64,000 nt of DNA from Kappaphycus alvarezii (taxonomy: Eukaryota; Rhodophyta; Florideophyceae; Gigartinales; Solieriaceae): the NCBI GenBank assembly GCA_002205965.3, contig NADL03000866.1, positions 372,001-436,000 on the forward strand. Reading direction: 5' to 3'. Made by a program: the position numbers and the translations under genes. Of the stretch, positions 27,690 to 36,661 are shown in pieces (position 1 is the stretch's first letter; every line of letters starts with the position of its first letter). The notes under the pieces are model-generated. The model did no database searches, was not told where the DNA came from, and saw only the letters and a program-made list of their open reading frames with translations.

Positions 27690-27998
27690 ACTTTGCATGA
27701 ACTGAGTAAACTGTGTCCTTTTGAAGAGGTCAAGAGACTTCTTAGACAACCTCAAGTACATATCCAGATATTTATGAAGTTAAAAATCACCGTATGAACT
27801 AAGAAGCGCTCCTTTTACATAAGTTTGTGAGTCTTGGAGGTAAAAACTGCTCCATATATACTATCTTGCAGCTACTTGACCCCCCGTCCTTATCAATCTT
27901 TTCTTTTTGGCATAGCTGTACTTTGGTAGTACTTTTGTCTCTCTTGCAACCCCCATTCTAGGGCAATTTGTTCTGAGAATCTCGTACTCACCGATTAA
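27690..27998 (+). repeat. 3' remnant of the acidic-gene repeat unit
   Basis: This stretch is related to 36400-36708. It starts at CTGAGTAAACTG and GAAGAGGTCAAG words shared with the end of the 75-codon ORF there. It continues through a shared TGGTAGTACTTTTGTC-like word, a TTGTTCTGAGAATCT-like word and an AATCCCTATA-like end. At protein level LSKLCPFEEVK...RQPQ here matches LSKLLPHEEVK...RQLQ there. The acidic first gene of the unit is absent upstream, so this is a truncated copy. Confidence 0.6.
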
Positions 27999-30900
27999 TC
28001 CCTATAAGATACATGGCTGTTACCCGAACTCGTAATGTGCACGGTCACAGTGCCCCTCACAGGACCTGATTAAGACTAGCCAAAAGGCGCGCAGCTTAAG
28101 ACGTCACAGCCGCGGCAACGTGCCTTTGCGTACGGACCGAACAAAGGTTCCGGACTTTTCCGTCGCTCTAGCAGCGACGTTCCGAGCAACGTCTGTCACT
28201 ACAGCATATGCATCAGTCTCCGAGTATGAAAATAGGAATTTGGACTATTCTGGGTCTTGCCGCTGAACTTTCAGTTATTACATGAACTTGTAGCCCGTGC
28301 TGCTTTTAGGTATTGCAAAGGGTTGAAATAGCGAATTATTCTCTGGTTGACAAAGGTGACATCGAAGAAATCGGTCTCTCCTCTGGATTCCATTGCGTGA
28401 ATGTCGGGTTGTATCCGGTGAGAGTAGAGATCCAGAACAGCTGTGGCAATTTAGTTTTCTAAGACTAGGTGTTGGAGGGATGCCGAGGTGTATATAAACC
28501 CGATATATTGTCGTTGGAGGCTTGGAATTTTAGAAAAGGAATTTCCAGAAGAAAAAAACGGCAATGAAAACGTGACCCGAGACCGTCCTAGGTCCATCTT
28601 CGACTAGATCGAGCCTTCTACTGACTTTCTAGAATCTTGTTTGAATAATGCAGTTAACTGCAGTGCCTGTAACTTTACAGAAAGATATGAGGGGATGGCT
28701 TGACTCGAAATCAGCAGAAAATTAACCACAGTGACGCATTTGGAAAGCAGCTGGTTAGAAATCTTAGATAAATCAATACTTTCAACTAATTAACATTGCC
28801 TGTCCGCCTGGCAAAGTTTGAACTTATTTGCCACCTTTCTCAAACTTTGTCAAGGCCTTGTTTCCCTAGCGTTTATCTCAACTTCATTGTCAAGTTGTCT
28901 AAAATCTGATTAAATAATACCCACGCTAACATAATACGGCTCTTCAAAGAAAACTGCTTCCAGTCTGCTGGCTCCGGAGGCACATCTCATGTTCTCTGCT
29001 AGAGATATGGATCTGTGAGAAAGGATTTCTACCATCGAACCAATAAGGACCTTATCGGTCGGGTAACGCGGAAGGTGGGGACCATATGCCCAGTTTTGTC
29101 CGGCTCCACCCGTTTGTAGTAATTGATTTCTTTTGGATTTCTTTTCACTTCTCGCAGTCGCATACTCAACATACTGTTTACTCATGATGTTTCTGGAGCG
29201 TACACTCACTGACCGACTATTGAGTTAAGAACTAACTGGATGGCGAACGTCGGTCACGTGCCGTGGGGCACGGGAAATAATGGCCATAGCCACCGAGGAC
29301 GACAGGACACAGCTGAGGCGCTGATAGATTCGCGAGGGAATAGTGGCATCAGAGGTGTGATATCTGGTCGCAATCCGCGGAATCAACGTTTCCAGAAACA
29401 GAGCATTGGCTGGGGCGCCGCTCCAACGGAGTCGAGAGCGAGCGAAGCATGAGGGAGTGCCCTGGGAAATGCAGATGGTCTGCAGATGGCCCATTAAATT
29501 AAGAGCAGATTGGTTGGTTGTTGAAAATGGGAACAATGAATTCCATTCATCCGCGCTCTTAGGTGGTACTGTCGCAGTATACTTTTGAGAGGATGGTGAC
29601 AAAGGCGTCAATGATCAGCGCAATTATAGTGCTTGGAGATATGCAATCACTGGCATAGATATTAATTATTGCAGTTTCTGATCCCTTTCTTTTACTCTTT
29701 ACTTATCTTGAGTGTACACTGCTTGCATTTCTGAGATATTGGCAATGGTACAACTTATGATCGATCAAGTGGGTCCCGCGGATTTCTGAAAGGTAACCAA
29801 TAGAGGCGCTACCTTGACGGTTAACATCAGAAGCAAATACTGATAGCCGTTCAAATTCTGTGTTGATCTGCTATAACAAGACATTAGGGTGAGCGAGAAC
29901 ACACCATACCCAGGAATGGGTGCAGCAGCACCTATATTTGATGTTGTCTTTAAGTATGATATCGAGATCAAGGTAATTACCGTGGAACGGCAAAGCAATG
30001 CCAATCAACCTGAAATGTCCAAATAGAAAATGGAAGGATTTAGAATTTGACATGAGACGGGAGACTGCTGCTGGACTGCGTCGGAATGGATTACTTGTAA
30101 GCAAATCATTTGTATAACAGTTCCATACATTGCAGCCAATGAGAGATGGGTACCGAGTGTGTGAACAAAAAATGATAGGTCGAACAATTTCAATCACCGA
30201 GTTTGTCCCTTACTAAAACGCCTCCCAGGTTTGCCAGTCGTCACAGATTTCTACAGAGCACAAGAGTCGCACGACAGTCCCACAGCAGACGGACGGCACC
30301 CTGCACAGTACAGTAGGGCGGTCGCTACAATGCAGAATTTACCGCATGAAACGTCGACACGAAAGCCGTTCCCATTTGCAGTAACATGGAACACGCATTT
30401 CAACCAATTGGTAGTCTAAAAATAAAGTTGCAAACAACATTCGGGCCGGGATGGCGATATCCATGCGCGGCATTGCACCAGTATATGGAATTAAGCTTGA
30501 TGCGAGCTTTACACAACATTTGGCGTTTGTTGTTTTCTTGCGGGATTGCAAAACAGGTGGCTGACCCTCTAACATCAGAATGAAACCGGAATTGTAACGA
30601 ACAAATTGGGCGAGCGAATCACGTGATTGGACGCTGTGTCTGTATCAAGAGAAAGGGGAAATAGGGGGTGTGTTTAGTGTGGGAGCTCGGAAAGCTGAGA
30701 CCCAGAGGGGTACCTTGAGAAGGGCATTGTGTAACAAGATTAAATACTTGACTCAAGATCTTATGCTCGACCTTGCCATATGTATAGTACAGTACAAGAT
30801 GCAAAAAGCTGTATCACCTTTTCAAAAATGTGTTAAATTCACATATTGGTACAGTACTATACAGTATAAAGTCTCATGGACATTAATTGTCACAAATTTT

Positions 30901-31055
30901 CGCCTTTTCTTTATTATAGTGGTCCCCTTGTTGTACAGTGACCTCTCTGTCTTCTTCTACCGATTTGTTAGATAGCACGTTTTCACGTCTCGAAACCTGT
31001 GCTCCACTCGCCGCAACCCACCCCAAATCTCCCTCACCTCTTGTCTACGAGACCG
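27999..31055. other. mosaic region with unassigned frames
   Basis: GC-richer than the desert to the left. Minus frames of 128 codons (29611-29225) and 99 codons (29209-28910) lie nearly end to end, with opposing plus frames (29240-29452, 29406-29588); none is recognised. On the plus strand an open stretch at about 29876-30026 encodes a beta-rich segment (see findings). Minus frames at 29871-30197 and 30339-30575 have no known motif. GTACAGTAC-type words cluster at 30785-30870. Confidence 0.35.
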
Positions 31056-31062
31056 ATATAAA
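31056..31062 (+). promoter_or_regulatory. TATA-like box upstream of flavohemoglobin gene
   Basis: ATATAAA in a GC-rich leader, 131 nt upstream of the first downstream ATG (31187) and 265 nt upstream of the globin ATG (31321). A transcription start near 31090 is inferred. Confidence 0.4.
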
Positions 31063-31186
31063 CTACTTAAATACCACACCAACAACTTCGACCTCCTCTT
31101 CGCGATCCGTTTCAACCTGCCCTTCACCCCTCCCCACCAGTCTCTTATTCACACTCCATCTGTCCTCAACACCACAAACATTAACC

Positions 31187-31351
31187 ATGCAAGCGTTTAC
31201 AACCCCAGCACCACCCCGTTTCCATCAACCCCGGCTTGCCTCTCCCTCGAAAGGATTCCTGGCCCCTGTCACTCGCAAAAATCCCCTACATTCTATCGCG
31301 CCCCACGTCATCGCTTCGTCATGCTGGAGATACAGACAAAGACGCCAGTAG
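31187..31351 (+). CDS. 54-codon upstream frame, organelle-targeting-like
   Basis: Starts at ATG in good context (ttaaccATG), the first ATG after the TATA box, and overlaps the globin start in another frame. Its 54 residues contain no Asp or Glu and are rich in Arg, Lys, Ser, Thr and Pro, starting MQAFTTPAPPRF. That composition is typical of plastid or mitochondrial presequences. It may be the targeting peptide of the flavohemoglobin, now out of frame because of an indel, or a regulatory upstream ORF. Confidence 0.4.
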   Translation: MQAFTTPAPPRFHQPRLASPSKGFLAPVTRKNPLHSIAPHVIASSCWRYRQRRQ

Positions 31352-32198
31352 ACAACCTTCCCGCAGCCACCAAAGAGCTGATCAACGCCAGTGTGCCAGT
31401 GATCAAACAACACGCAGTCGAAATTGGTACTGAGTTTTACAAGACCATGTTTACCAACTATCCTGACTACCGCAAACAATTCAACATGTAAGTTGGAATC
31501 TACTGCGCACGCTTTGAATTTTGCTTCGATTCCTTCGCGCGATGTATCTAACCGTCTGCTGAAATCCACAGCGATCGACAAGCGGGCGGTGTCACGAAGG
31601 ACCACGGTGCTCCTGCACAAATCGTCGCGGTGATCAAGGCCCTGATCAACTTTGGCAACAACATCGAGGATCTCTCCAAAATTGCTCCGTCCATGGAGGC
31701 AATCTTTCACAAACATGTCAGTCGCGCTGTCACCGCGGGCAGTACCCAGGGGTGGGTGACAGTTTCCTCAAGGCGGCTAAAACCGTCCTAGGCGACGGTA
31801 TTTCGCAAGAATATTTGGATGCTTGGGGGCAGGGATTTGGGGCATTGGCAGAGATTTATATCGCGAATGAGGATGCTTTACGTGATGAATTGGAGGCGAA
31901 AGCTGGCTATACTGGGCTGCGGGAAATGAGCATTGACTGGATCGAGGACAGTGAACGGGGGCGTCGTATCAGATTGGGAGCAGTTGATCTCAGTAGTGAT
32001 TTTGAGGGTATGTATGTGAGTCTGTTCATTGACGAGCTGGAGACAATGATGAGTGCACGAATTGTTGGGAGGACCGAGGAAGGGCTTGTCATATTTATCC
32101 CAAAGGGTAAGGAGAAAACGTGTAGGTACATGTTGGAAACAGCTGAGGTTGGAAATCGGATAAAGGTCTCTGTACCTTGTGGAAGGTACCCCAAGTAA
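31321..32198 (+). pseudogene. flavohemoglobin, frameshifted and truncated
   Basis: Flavohemoglobins oxidise nitric oxide to nitrate using haem, FAD and NAD(P)H. Exon 1 (31321-31487) starts MLEIQTKT and carries the B-helix tyrosine in GTEFYKTMF. After an 84-bp intron, exon 2 shows the distal Gln in DRQAGG and the proximal His in FHKHVS. One base is missing near 31738-31739. The rest reads in the next frame from 31740, through GDSFLKA and AWGQGFGALAEIYI (H helix). About 65 residues of a poor FAD-barrel follow (GMYVSLFI, VGNRIKVSVPCG), then a stop. The RxYS flavin motif and the whole NAD domain (roughly 150-180 residues) are absent. It is a likely pseudogene, but the single-base shift could be an assembly error. 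A globin-only product cannot be excluded. Confidence 0.8.
31488..31571 (+). other. intron in flavohemoglobin gene
   Basis: GTAAGTTGG...CCACAG, 84 bp, phase 2, interrupting codon AT|C between FN and DRQ. Removing it restores the expected globin C-D/E helix spacing. The length is a multiple of three, but the intron contains an in-frame TAA at its start. Confidence 0.75.
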
Positions 32199-33380
32199 CA
32201 GCTTTGCTGTGGCGATCGGTGTGAACCGCGCAACTGTCACCACAGACCTCTTCACGCTCAATATTTTCATCAAATGGATAGATGCCTTTCTAGGAAGATT
32301 TGATTTGTTAGCTCGGGAATCTGCATGAATGCTGTTGTTACAGTCATGTTCTTGGACTTGATCACTCACTAAGTACATGGGCATTGTTTCGTAATTGTAT
32401 GAATTGGCGATCTCGTTGCATGATTTACAGCAAACCTCTTGCAGCGTAAACTTACATAAAATTATTGACAGATTTTACACTTTTACATTCCTTTTTTCCG
32501 TTCCGTAAGTACTGCTGTTTGTCGCACTTGACTTCTCAGTTCGACCCATCACTTCCATTTGATTTTCGTTCTTAATGTTTCATCACGGAAAAGGTAGATG
32601 GGTCGAACATTTTATTGAGCCCGGTAAGGAGCCTACGTGGGCTATGAGGACCAGGGTCCGAAAACAACTCGACTGTAACAGTTGGTGCTGTAATCTTGGT
32701 GCTGGTATGATGGTGCGACTTGAGAGGGATCGATACCTGCGAGCGACTCCAAATGGAAATAACCTAACAAGTAGGGCTTGTCCCCAAACTAGTCCGTTGG
32801 GATTTTTTACTCCAAGCTTAGAGCCAACTGAAAGCTACAAGGTTTGGGACGCTGCGATATGACCAAGAAAGCAGTAGGCTTGATCCGAGCACTGGAATAG
32901 GAAGAAGGCCGAGTGAGGTATGGGGAGGTGGTGATGCACACGTGGGAAAAAATTCTTCGACAGGATTTGGAGTTCTCCGCTGACAGAAGCAAGGTCGATG
33001 TGGACAGGTAAGCCAAGCAGGTAAGTGTGGTAGGAGGCTAGGTCTCAATCGGGTGCACTGGAATCGACATTTTCTTCAGAGAAAACTAGGCAAACAATCA
33101 ACGAGGCGAGAAAAATGGCCAGTGTCCTATACAAAAAAAGGATGTGAAGGATTTGGAAGCTGAACTAGTGGAATGACGACCAGTGGACGACAAGATTGTG
33201 ACCCAGCGATGAGGGAAGTTTACGCGGAGCGATTACATAAAGCGTTTAATCATCCTGCAGAGGGTTGCTGGGGTTTGCTACGTCGAAGGGGTAAGTGAGG
33301 TGAATGGGGGTAGACTTACTTTACCACAGACATATGCAGGTGCAACATGCAGTCTTGAATACCCAACTGTAAGAAACCTA
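32199..33380. other. flank between flavohemoglobin and retroelement
   Basis: No firm gene. A 95-codon plus frame (32575-32862) and scattered short plus frames at 33080-33290 (for example an EVYAERLHKAFNHPAEGC stretch) look like debris of coding sequence broken by stops. No family recognised. Confidence 0.3.
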
Positions 33381-33387
33381 AAAACAA

Positions 33388-33640
33388 TTAGGTTTGAATG
33401 GGGTGGCTAAAATCTGCATGTTGTGGCGCGCGACATAATACAGACGCGGCACACGTGGACCAAATCGCATAACTAAGCTGGTGATAAAGCCGAGTCTCCA
33501 CTCCTCCCGCCGAGCATCCGCTGCGGGTTGCGACAGCGGCCGCGTATTCGTTGATTACCTTCGACGTCGTCGCAGACGGCGATCCAAGTGAGTCGAAGGC
33601 TAGCGGCACAAACTTCCATCCCAGTTTTGATCGTCCTGGG
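33388..33640 (-). pseudogene. LINE C-terminal segment
   Basis: Encodes WKFVPLAFDSLGSPSAT followed by about 55 residues. This resembles the FVPxxxDxxG block that follows the nuclease core in RLE-type elements. It is the last recognisable part of the retrotransposon; 73 codons from 33609, ending in a stop at 33388. Confidence 0.55.
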
Positions 33641-33749
33641 AGGGCTTCACCGGGGATGGCTGCTACTTTGCCGACAGGCTCCCTATTTTTCCGTCTTTCC
33701 GCTGCATTGGCAACGGCGCGTGCCTAACGCGCTCCAATGGACATGAACC

Positions 33750-34065
33750 CCTCTTAGAATGGCGATGTTACTGTGACGTCGCACGCCACCGGGAGGGGCG
33801 GCAAGGTGTTGATCTCTGCCGACCTCGGGTAAACTAGAATGTCGGCAGGCTGTGCATTCAGTCCGGAAAGTAAGTATTTCACCTCATATTGGACGCTTTC
33901 TCCTGCTGCTTTGAACATATGTCGGCCAAATACCTTCACCACGGCATTGTGCCGGTTAGTCCATCCCAGGCCTTATTTGCAAAAATCCGCGGCATGGTCA
34001 CCTCGGTTGTCCAGGGGTCTGTTGCACTCCGCGCATTGCAGCGGTACAGAGTCGTCAAACACGTG
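33750..34065 (-). pseudogene. LINE zinc finger and PD-(D/E)XK-like nuclease core
   Basis: On the minus strand LQCAECNRPLDNRGDHAADF is followed by CK, a C-x2-C...H-x4-C finger typical just upstream of the nuclease in RLE elements. After one stop it continues with a core containing PADIL and CDVTVTSP, plausible acidic residues of the active site. The catalytic Lys is not obvious. The finger type is well supported; the nuclease call rests on position and these short motifs. Confidence 0.65.
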
Positions 34066-34163
34066 AACTCCCAGGTGGCGGCGTAACATCGCTGACCACA
34101 TCTTATTATAGGTCTGGCTGACCGCAGACGGATGTGCAGTGAGAGAGGCTGCAGCAGGCGTCT

Positions 34164-34535
34164 CTAAGTATGCCTGGAGCCGGATCCTTCGCCGAATATC
34201 AGCTTCCGTATGCAGCGTAGTGCTTGGGAACCTCTCCCATTCGTCAGCGTTTCTGGGAGACCACCATGTCCGTCAGAGAAGCTTGGGTGGAGTCGTCGGA
34301 CAAACTCGAGAAGGTGGGTATCAGCATGTGCATAGCATTGTGCACGATGGTGGGCTACGCTAGGATCATCGGGGCATGCCACTTGTTCGGAGTCGATGAC
34401 GCTGGCCGCATACGACGCTAGATTCAGCGTTGCCGAGGGTGTGAATCCGCGGCCTCCGAGGCGCAACGGGAGAGCCACTTGCTGATGGACTGGTCTTGTC
34501 ATCGGCACGTCGTTTGACCGCGAGTAATATTCCAT
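34164..34535 (-). pseudogene. LINE thumb/connection segment
   Basis: 123-codon frame with QVALPLRLGGRGFTPSATLN, the conserved LPLRxGGxG block found after the RT in many protist LINEs. It continues the polyprotein from the 34542-35060 segment after a short frame break. Confidence 0.65.
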
Positions 34536-34539
34536 CTGT

Positions 34540-35130
34540 TCTTAGTCAAATCTCATTGCCAGGACGATTGTTGCACTCGGCGGTGTTAGCTTCATCACAT
34601 GATGTAGCTTGCATGCCGAGGCACATACGCGGTGGAGGTGGAACCGGATGCGAGCATCCCCAATCCCATCGATCAGCGATAGCGTGTTTTTGCATCCTGC
34701 AATTTTTTCATTGAGAAAGTTCTCCATGAATTGAGTCGAACCGATCGGGGCGCCGAGGAGGTCAATGTCGTGATTTGAGAAGTTCTCATTTGGAAAGCGG
34801 TGCAGTAGGGGTGTCTCAGTGGCAGGGTGGCGCGGCCAGAATAGGCGTGTCTTCCCCGGGTTTAGGTACAGGCCTGGATCAGGTCCATTAGACGTCAGGA
34901 TCTCGACAGCCTTGTCAAGCTCAGTGTGTTTGCCTACCAGGGTGCAGTCATCCGCATACCATCTGTGTAAATAGAGTTGGGTCTGATCCGAAATTTCTCC
35001 TGCTTGCTGGGTCCCTTTGCATCCCTTCTCGGCTGGGGATGCCTTGTGTCGATGCCGCAAGCAAGATTAGGGACGGCATTTGACGGGCATACACCATGTT
35101 CAGGAAACGGCATAACGACGGCACTTTGGG
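34540..35130 (-). pseudogene. LINE reverse transcriptase, blocks B to D
   Basis: Carries block B (IPSREGMQ, with the following QGDP residues lost), block C WYADDCTLVG at 34947-34964, and a block D-like LNPGKTRLFW. Upstream it reads VPSLCRFLNMVYARQ, the expected lead into block B, and then meets the inserted unit at about 35130. The reading frame changes between blocks B and C. Confidence 0.75.
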
Positions 35131-35139
35131 ATAGATCGG

Positions 35140-35175
35140 ATATATCTTCCAAGAGTAAAACACCCAAACGTCCCC
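35140..35175 (+). repeat. dispersed motif copy 2, at unit end
   Basis: TATATCTTCCAAGAGTAAAA followed by CACCCAAACG and a C run. Lies exactly at the left junction of the 1.58-kb unit with the LINE. Nearly the same 38-nt sequence recurs at 63521-63558. Confidence 0.65.
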
Positions 35176-35223
35176 CTTTGGTCGACAAGAGGTCGATCAT
35201 TTTCTGTCTCGAAAAGCGGTTTG

Positions 35224-35307
35224 TAATACAAAAAATGGTACTCCCCTCATTTAATACAGGAAATGGTCCTCCCTTCACGTAATACAGGAAATGGTCCTCC
35301 CCTCGTG
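35224..35307 (+). repeat. 3 x 28-bp tandem repeat upstream of acidic gene
   Basis: Three consecutive 28-bp units, each starting TAATACA and containing AAATGGTCCTCCC or a close variant. Units 2 and 3 differ at only a few bases and unit 1 is more diverged. It ends about 260 bp before the TATA box, so it could be a set of regulatory binding sites. Confidence 0.8.
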
Positions 35308-35564
35308 TAATCCAGCAACCTACAACGATCCCGCCCCTAACTTCTCCCACCGTCATTTCCAAATTTACTTCCATTTTATGTAGATATTTTTATACTGTAT
35401 TTAACCCTCTGAATCGACCCCGAATCAAGTCCCTTTTCCCTTTTAGCTTACCTCCTCCTCCAAATTCGCCTTTTTTTGAGAAGAAGGGCGCAAATGCACT
35501 ACTGCAAAATCCCTTGCAGATTTATTTTACCTACTCCTAATCTATAGAACCTGCCCCGGGAGCC

Positions 35565-35572
35565 TATTTAAA
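35565..35572 (+). promoter_or_regulatory. TATA box of the acidic-protein gene
   Basis: TATTTAAA just before a stretch with ATGs at 35594 and 35681. A start of transcription 25-30 nt downstream would fall after the first ATG, supporting 35681 as the true start codon. Confidence 0.5.
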
Positions 35573-35680
35573 CCCCTTTATTCTAAGTTCCAAATGCCCC
35601 CGATCATTTTACTCATCACCCCTCTCTCCCACACACCCAAAACACCCTACATTGCCTCCCGTTCCCCAACGTCTATCACA

Positions 35681-35959
35681 ATGAACAACCTTCGCCCCTC
35701 TGTCCCTATTTCCAAAACCCGCCCTTCCCGTCCCATCAATGGCCTTCCTCTCGCCGCCTACGGGACAACCGATGCCGACGACTACATCCGGCGGCAAACA
35801 AAGAAGCAAATCGTCGAGTTCGTTCGCCGCCTCTTCATAGAAGAAGAAGCGAGGGAGGTAAGTCCGGGAGAGGCTGAGAAGGTCGAGGAGGAGAGCGGGG
35901 AGTCCTTCGAGGAATGGTTAGCCCCTGAGCTAGTGTACGAGGCCCAGGAGGAGGAAGAT

Positions 35960-36000
<41 letters not shown>

Positions 36001-36265
36001 TGGGGAGGAGGAGGAGAGGAGGAGGAGGAGGGAGGAGGAGGGAACAGGGGGCATGGAAAGTGTTGGACTGGTGGGGCCTGGAATAGAGAGTATGGATCAA
36101 GTTGTGCCCACGATGGAACCGGATGGAGATATCTTTAGTAGTCTAGATATCTCCCAGGGGGAAATAGAGAGCTGTGAGCCATTCGCAGATATTTGTGGGG
36201 ACTGCTTGGACAGCATGGATATTTTAGAGGAGTTGTTTGGATCTGATTTAGAGAATGGGAAATAA
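35681..36265 (+). CDS. acidic protein with RRLFIE block, unknown family
   Basis: 194 residues from ATG 35681, which is in good context (cacaATG); an in-frame ATG at 35594 lies too close to the TATA box. Residues about 15-60 form a conserved block: RPINGLPLAAYG.TD...Y..RQ.KK.IVEF.RRLFIEEEA. It is shared with the fragment at 39269-39568 and is therefore the real family signature. Next comes a Glu/Asp run of about 30 residues with an Arg patch, encoded by a polypurine GGA/GAA tract. The last 45 residues are acidic with interspersed hydrophobics (DSMDILEELFG), resembling acidic activation domains; a transcriptional role is only inference. A candidate 5' splice site GAG|GTAAGT at 35858 follows the block, so the downstream reading may in part be intronic. 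Confidence 0.6.
35943..36044 (+). repeat. polypurine GGA/GAA microsatellite
   Basis: About 100 nt of almost pure purine (GAGGAGGAA-type) inside the acidic ORF. It encodes the Glu run and the adjoining Arg patch and is likely length-variable. Confidence 0.85.
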
Positions 36266-36482
36266 GAGGACCAAATTAATTGTTAGTTTCTTAAGTATCT
36301 TTCGCTTAGAGTATATTGTCCACACAAAGTATTTTTACGCATTTCTTGGTATCTTCTGTAGTTTTGTCGGGACTTTAGGGGTAGCCAAAAGTCTATATAA
36401 GCTGAGTAAACTGCTTCCTCATGAAGAGGTCAAGCAAGTTGGCAGACAACTTCAAGCCAAGTCCCGAGTAGTAGAAAGTTGA
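36255..36482 (+). CDS. 75-codon ORF overlapping the acidic gene, conserved tail
   Basis: Starts at ATG 36255, overlapping the acidic gene's last codons in another frame. It encodes a hydrophobic, possibly membrane-spanning stretch (YFYAFLGIFCSFVGTLGVA, residues about 27-45) followed by KLSKLLPHEEVKQVGRQLQ. The latter is paralleled at 27.69 kb (LSKLCPFEEVK...RQPQ). Overlapping ORFs are odd in a nuclear gene. It could be a final exon reached by splicing, or an independent small gene of the unit. Function unknown. Confidence 0.4.
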   Translation: MGNKRTKLIVSFLSIFRLEYIVHTKYFYAFLGIFCSFVGTLGVAKSLYKLSKLLPHEEVKQVGRQLQAKSRVVES

Positions 36483-36661
36483 GAGTCAACTTCAGACCCA
36501 AGAAAACTTTTTCTTACGCTAGTCGCAGAGCGTCGGTGGTAGACCCTGCCCCTTTTATACTTGCTTTTATCTTTCTCAACTTTCTTCTATATACACTCCC
36601 TTTTGTTCGTTCAACAATACCACGGTAGCACTTTTGTCGCTCGCAACACCTCCTTCTCAGG

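Noticed and set aside
29225-29611. 128-codon minus frame considered as a transposase
   Set aside because: No DDE or other transposase motif; opposing plus-strand frames are equally plausible.
35782-36054. Minus-strand Ser-rich 90-codon frame
   Set aside because: It is the complement of the GGA/GAA tract in the acidic gene.
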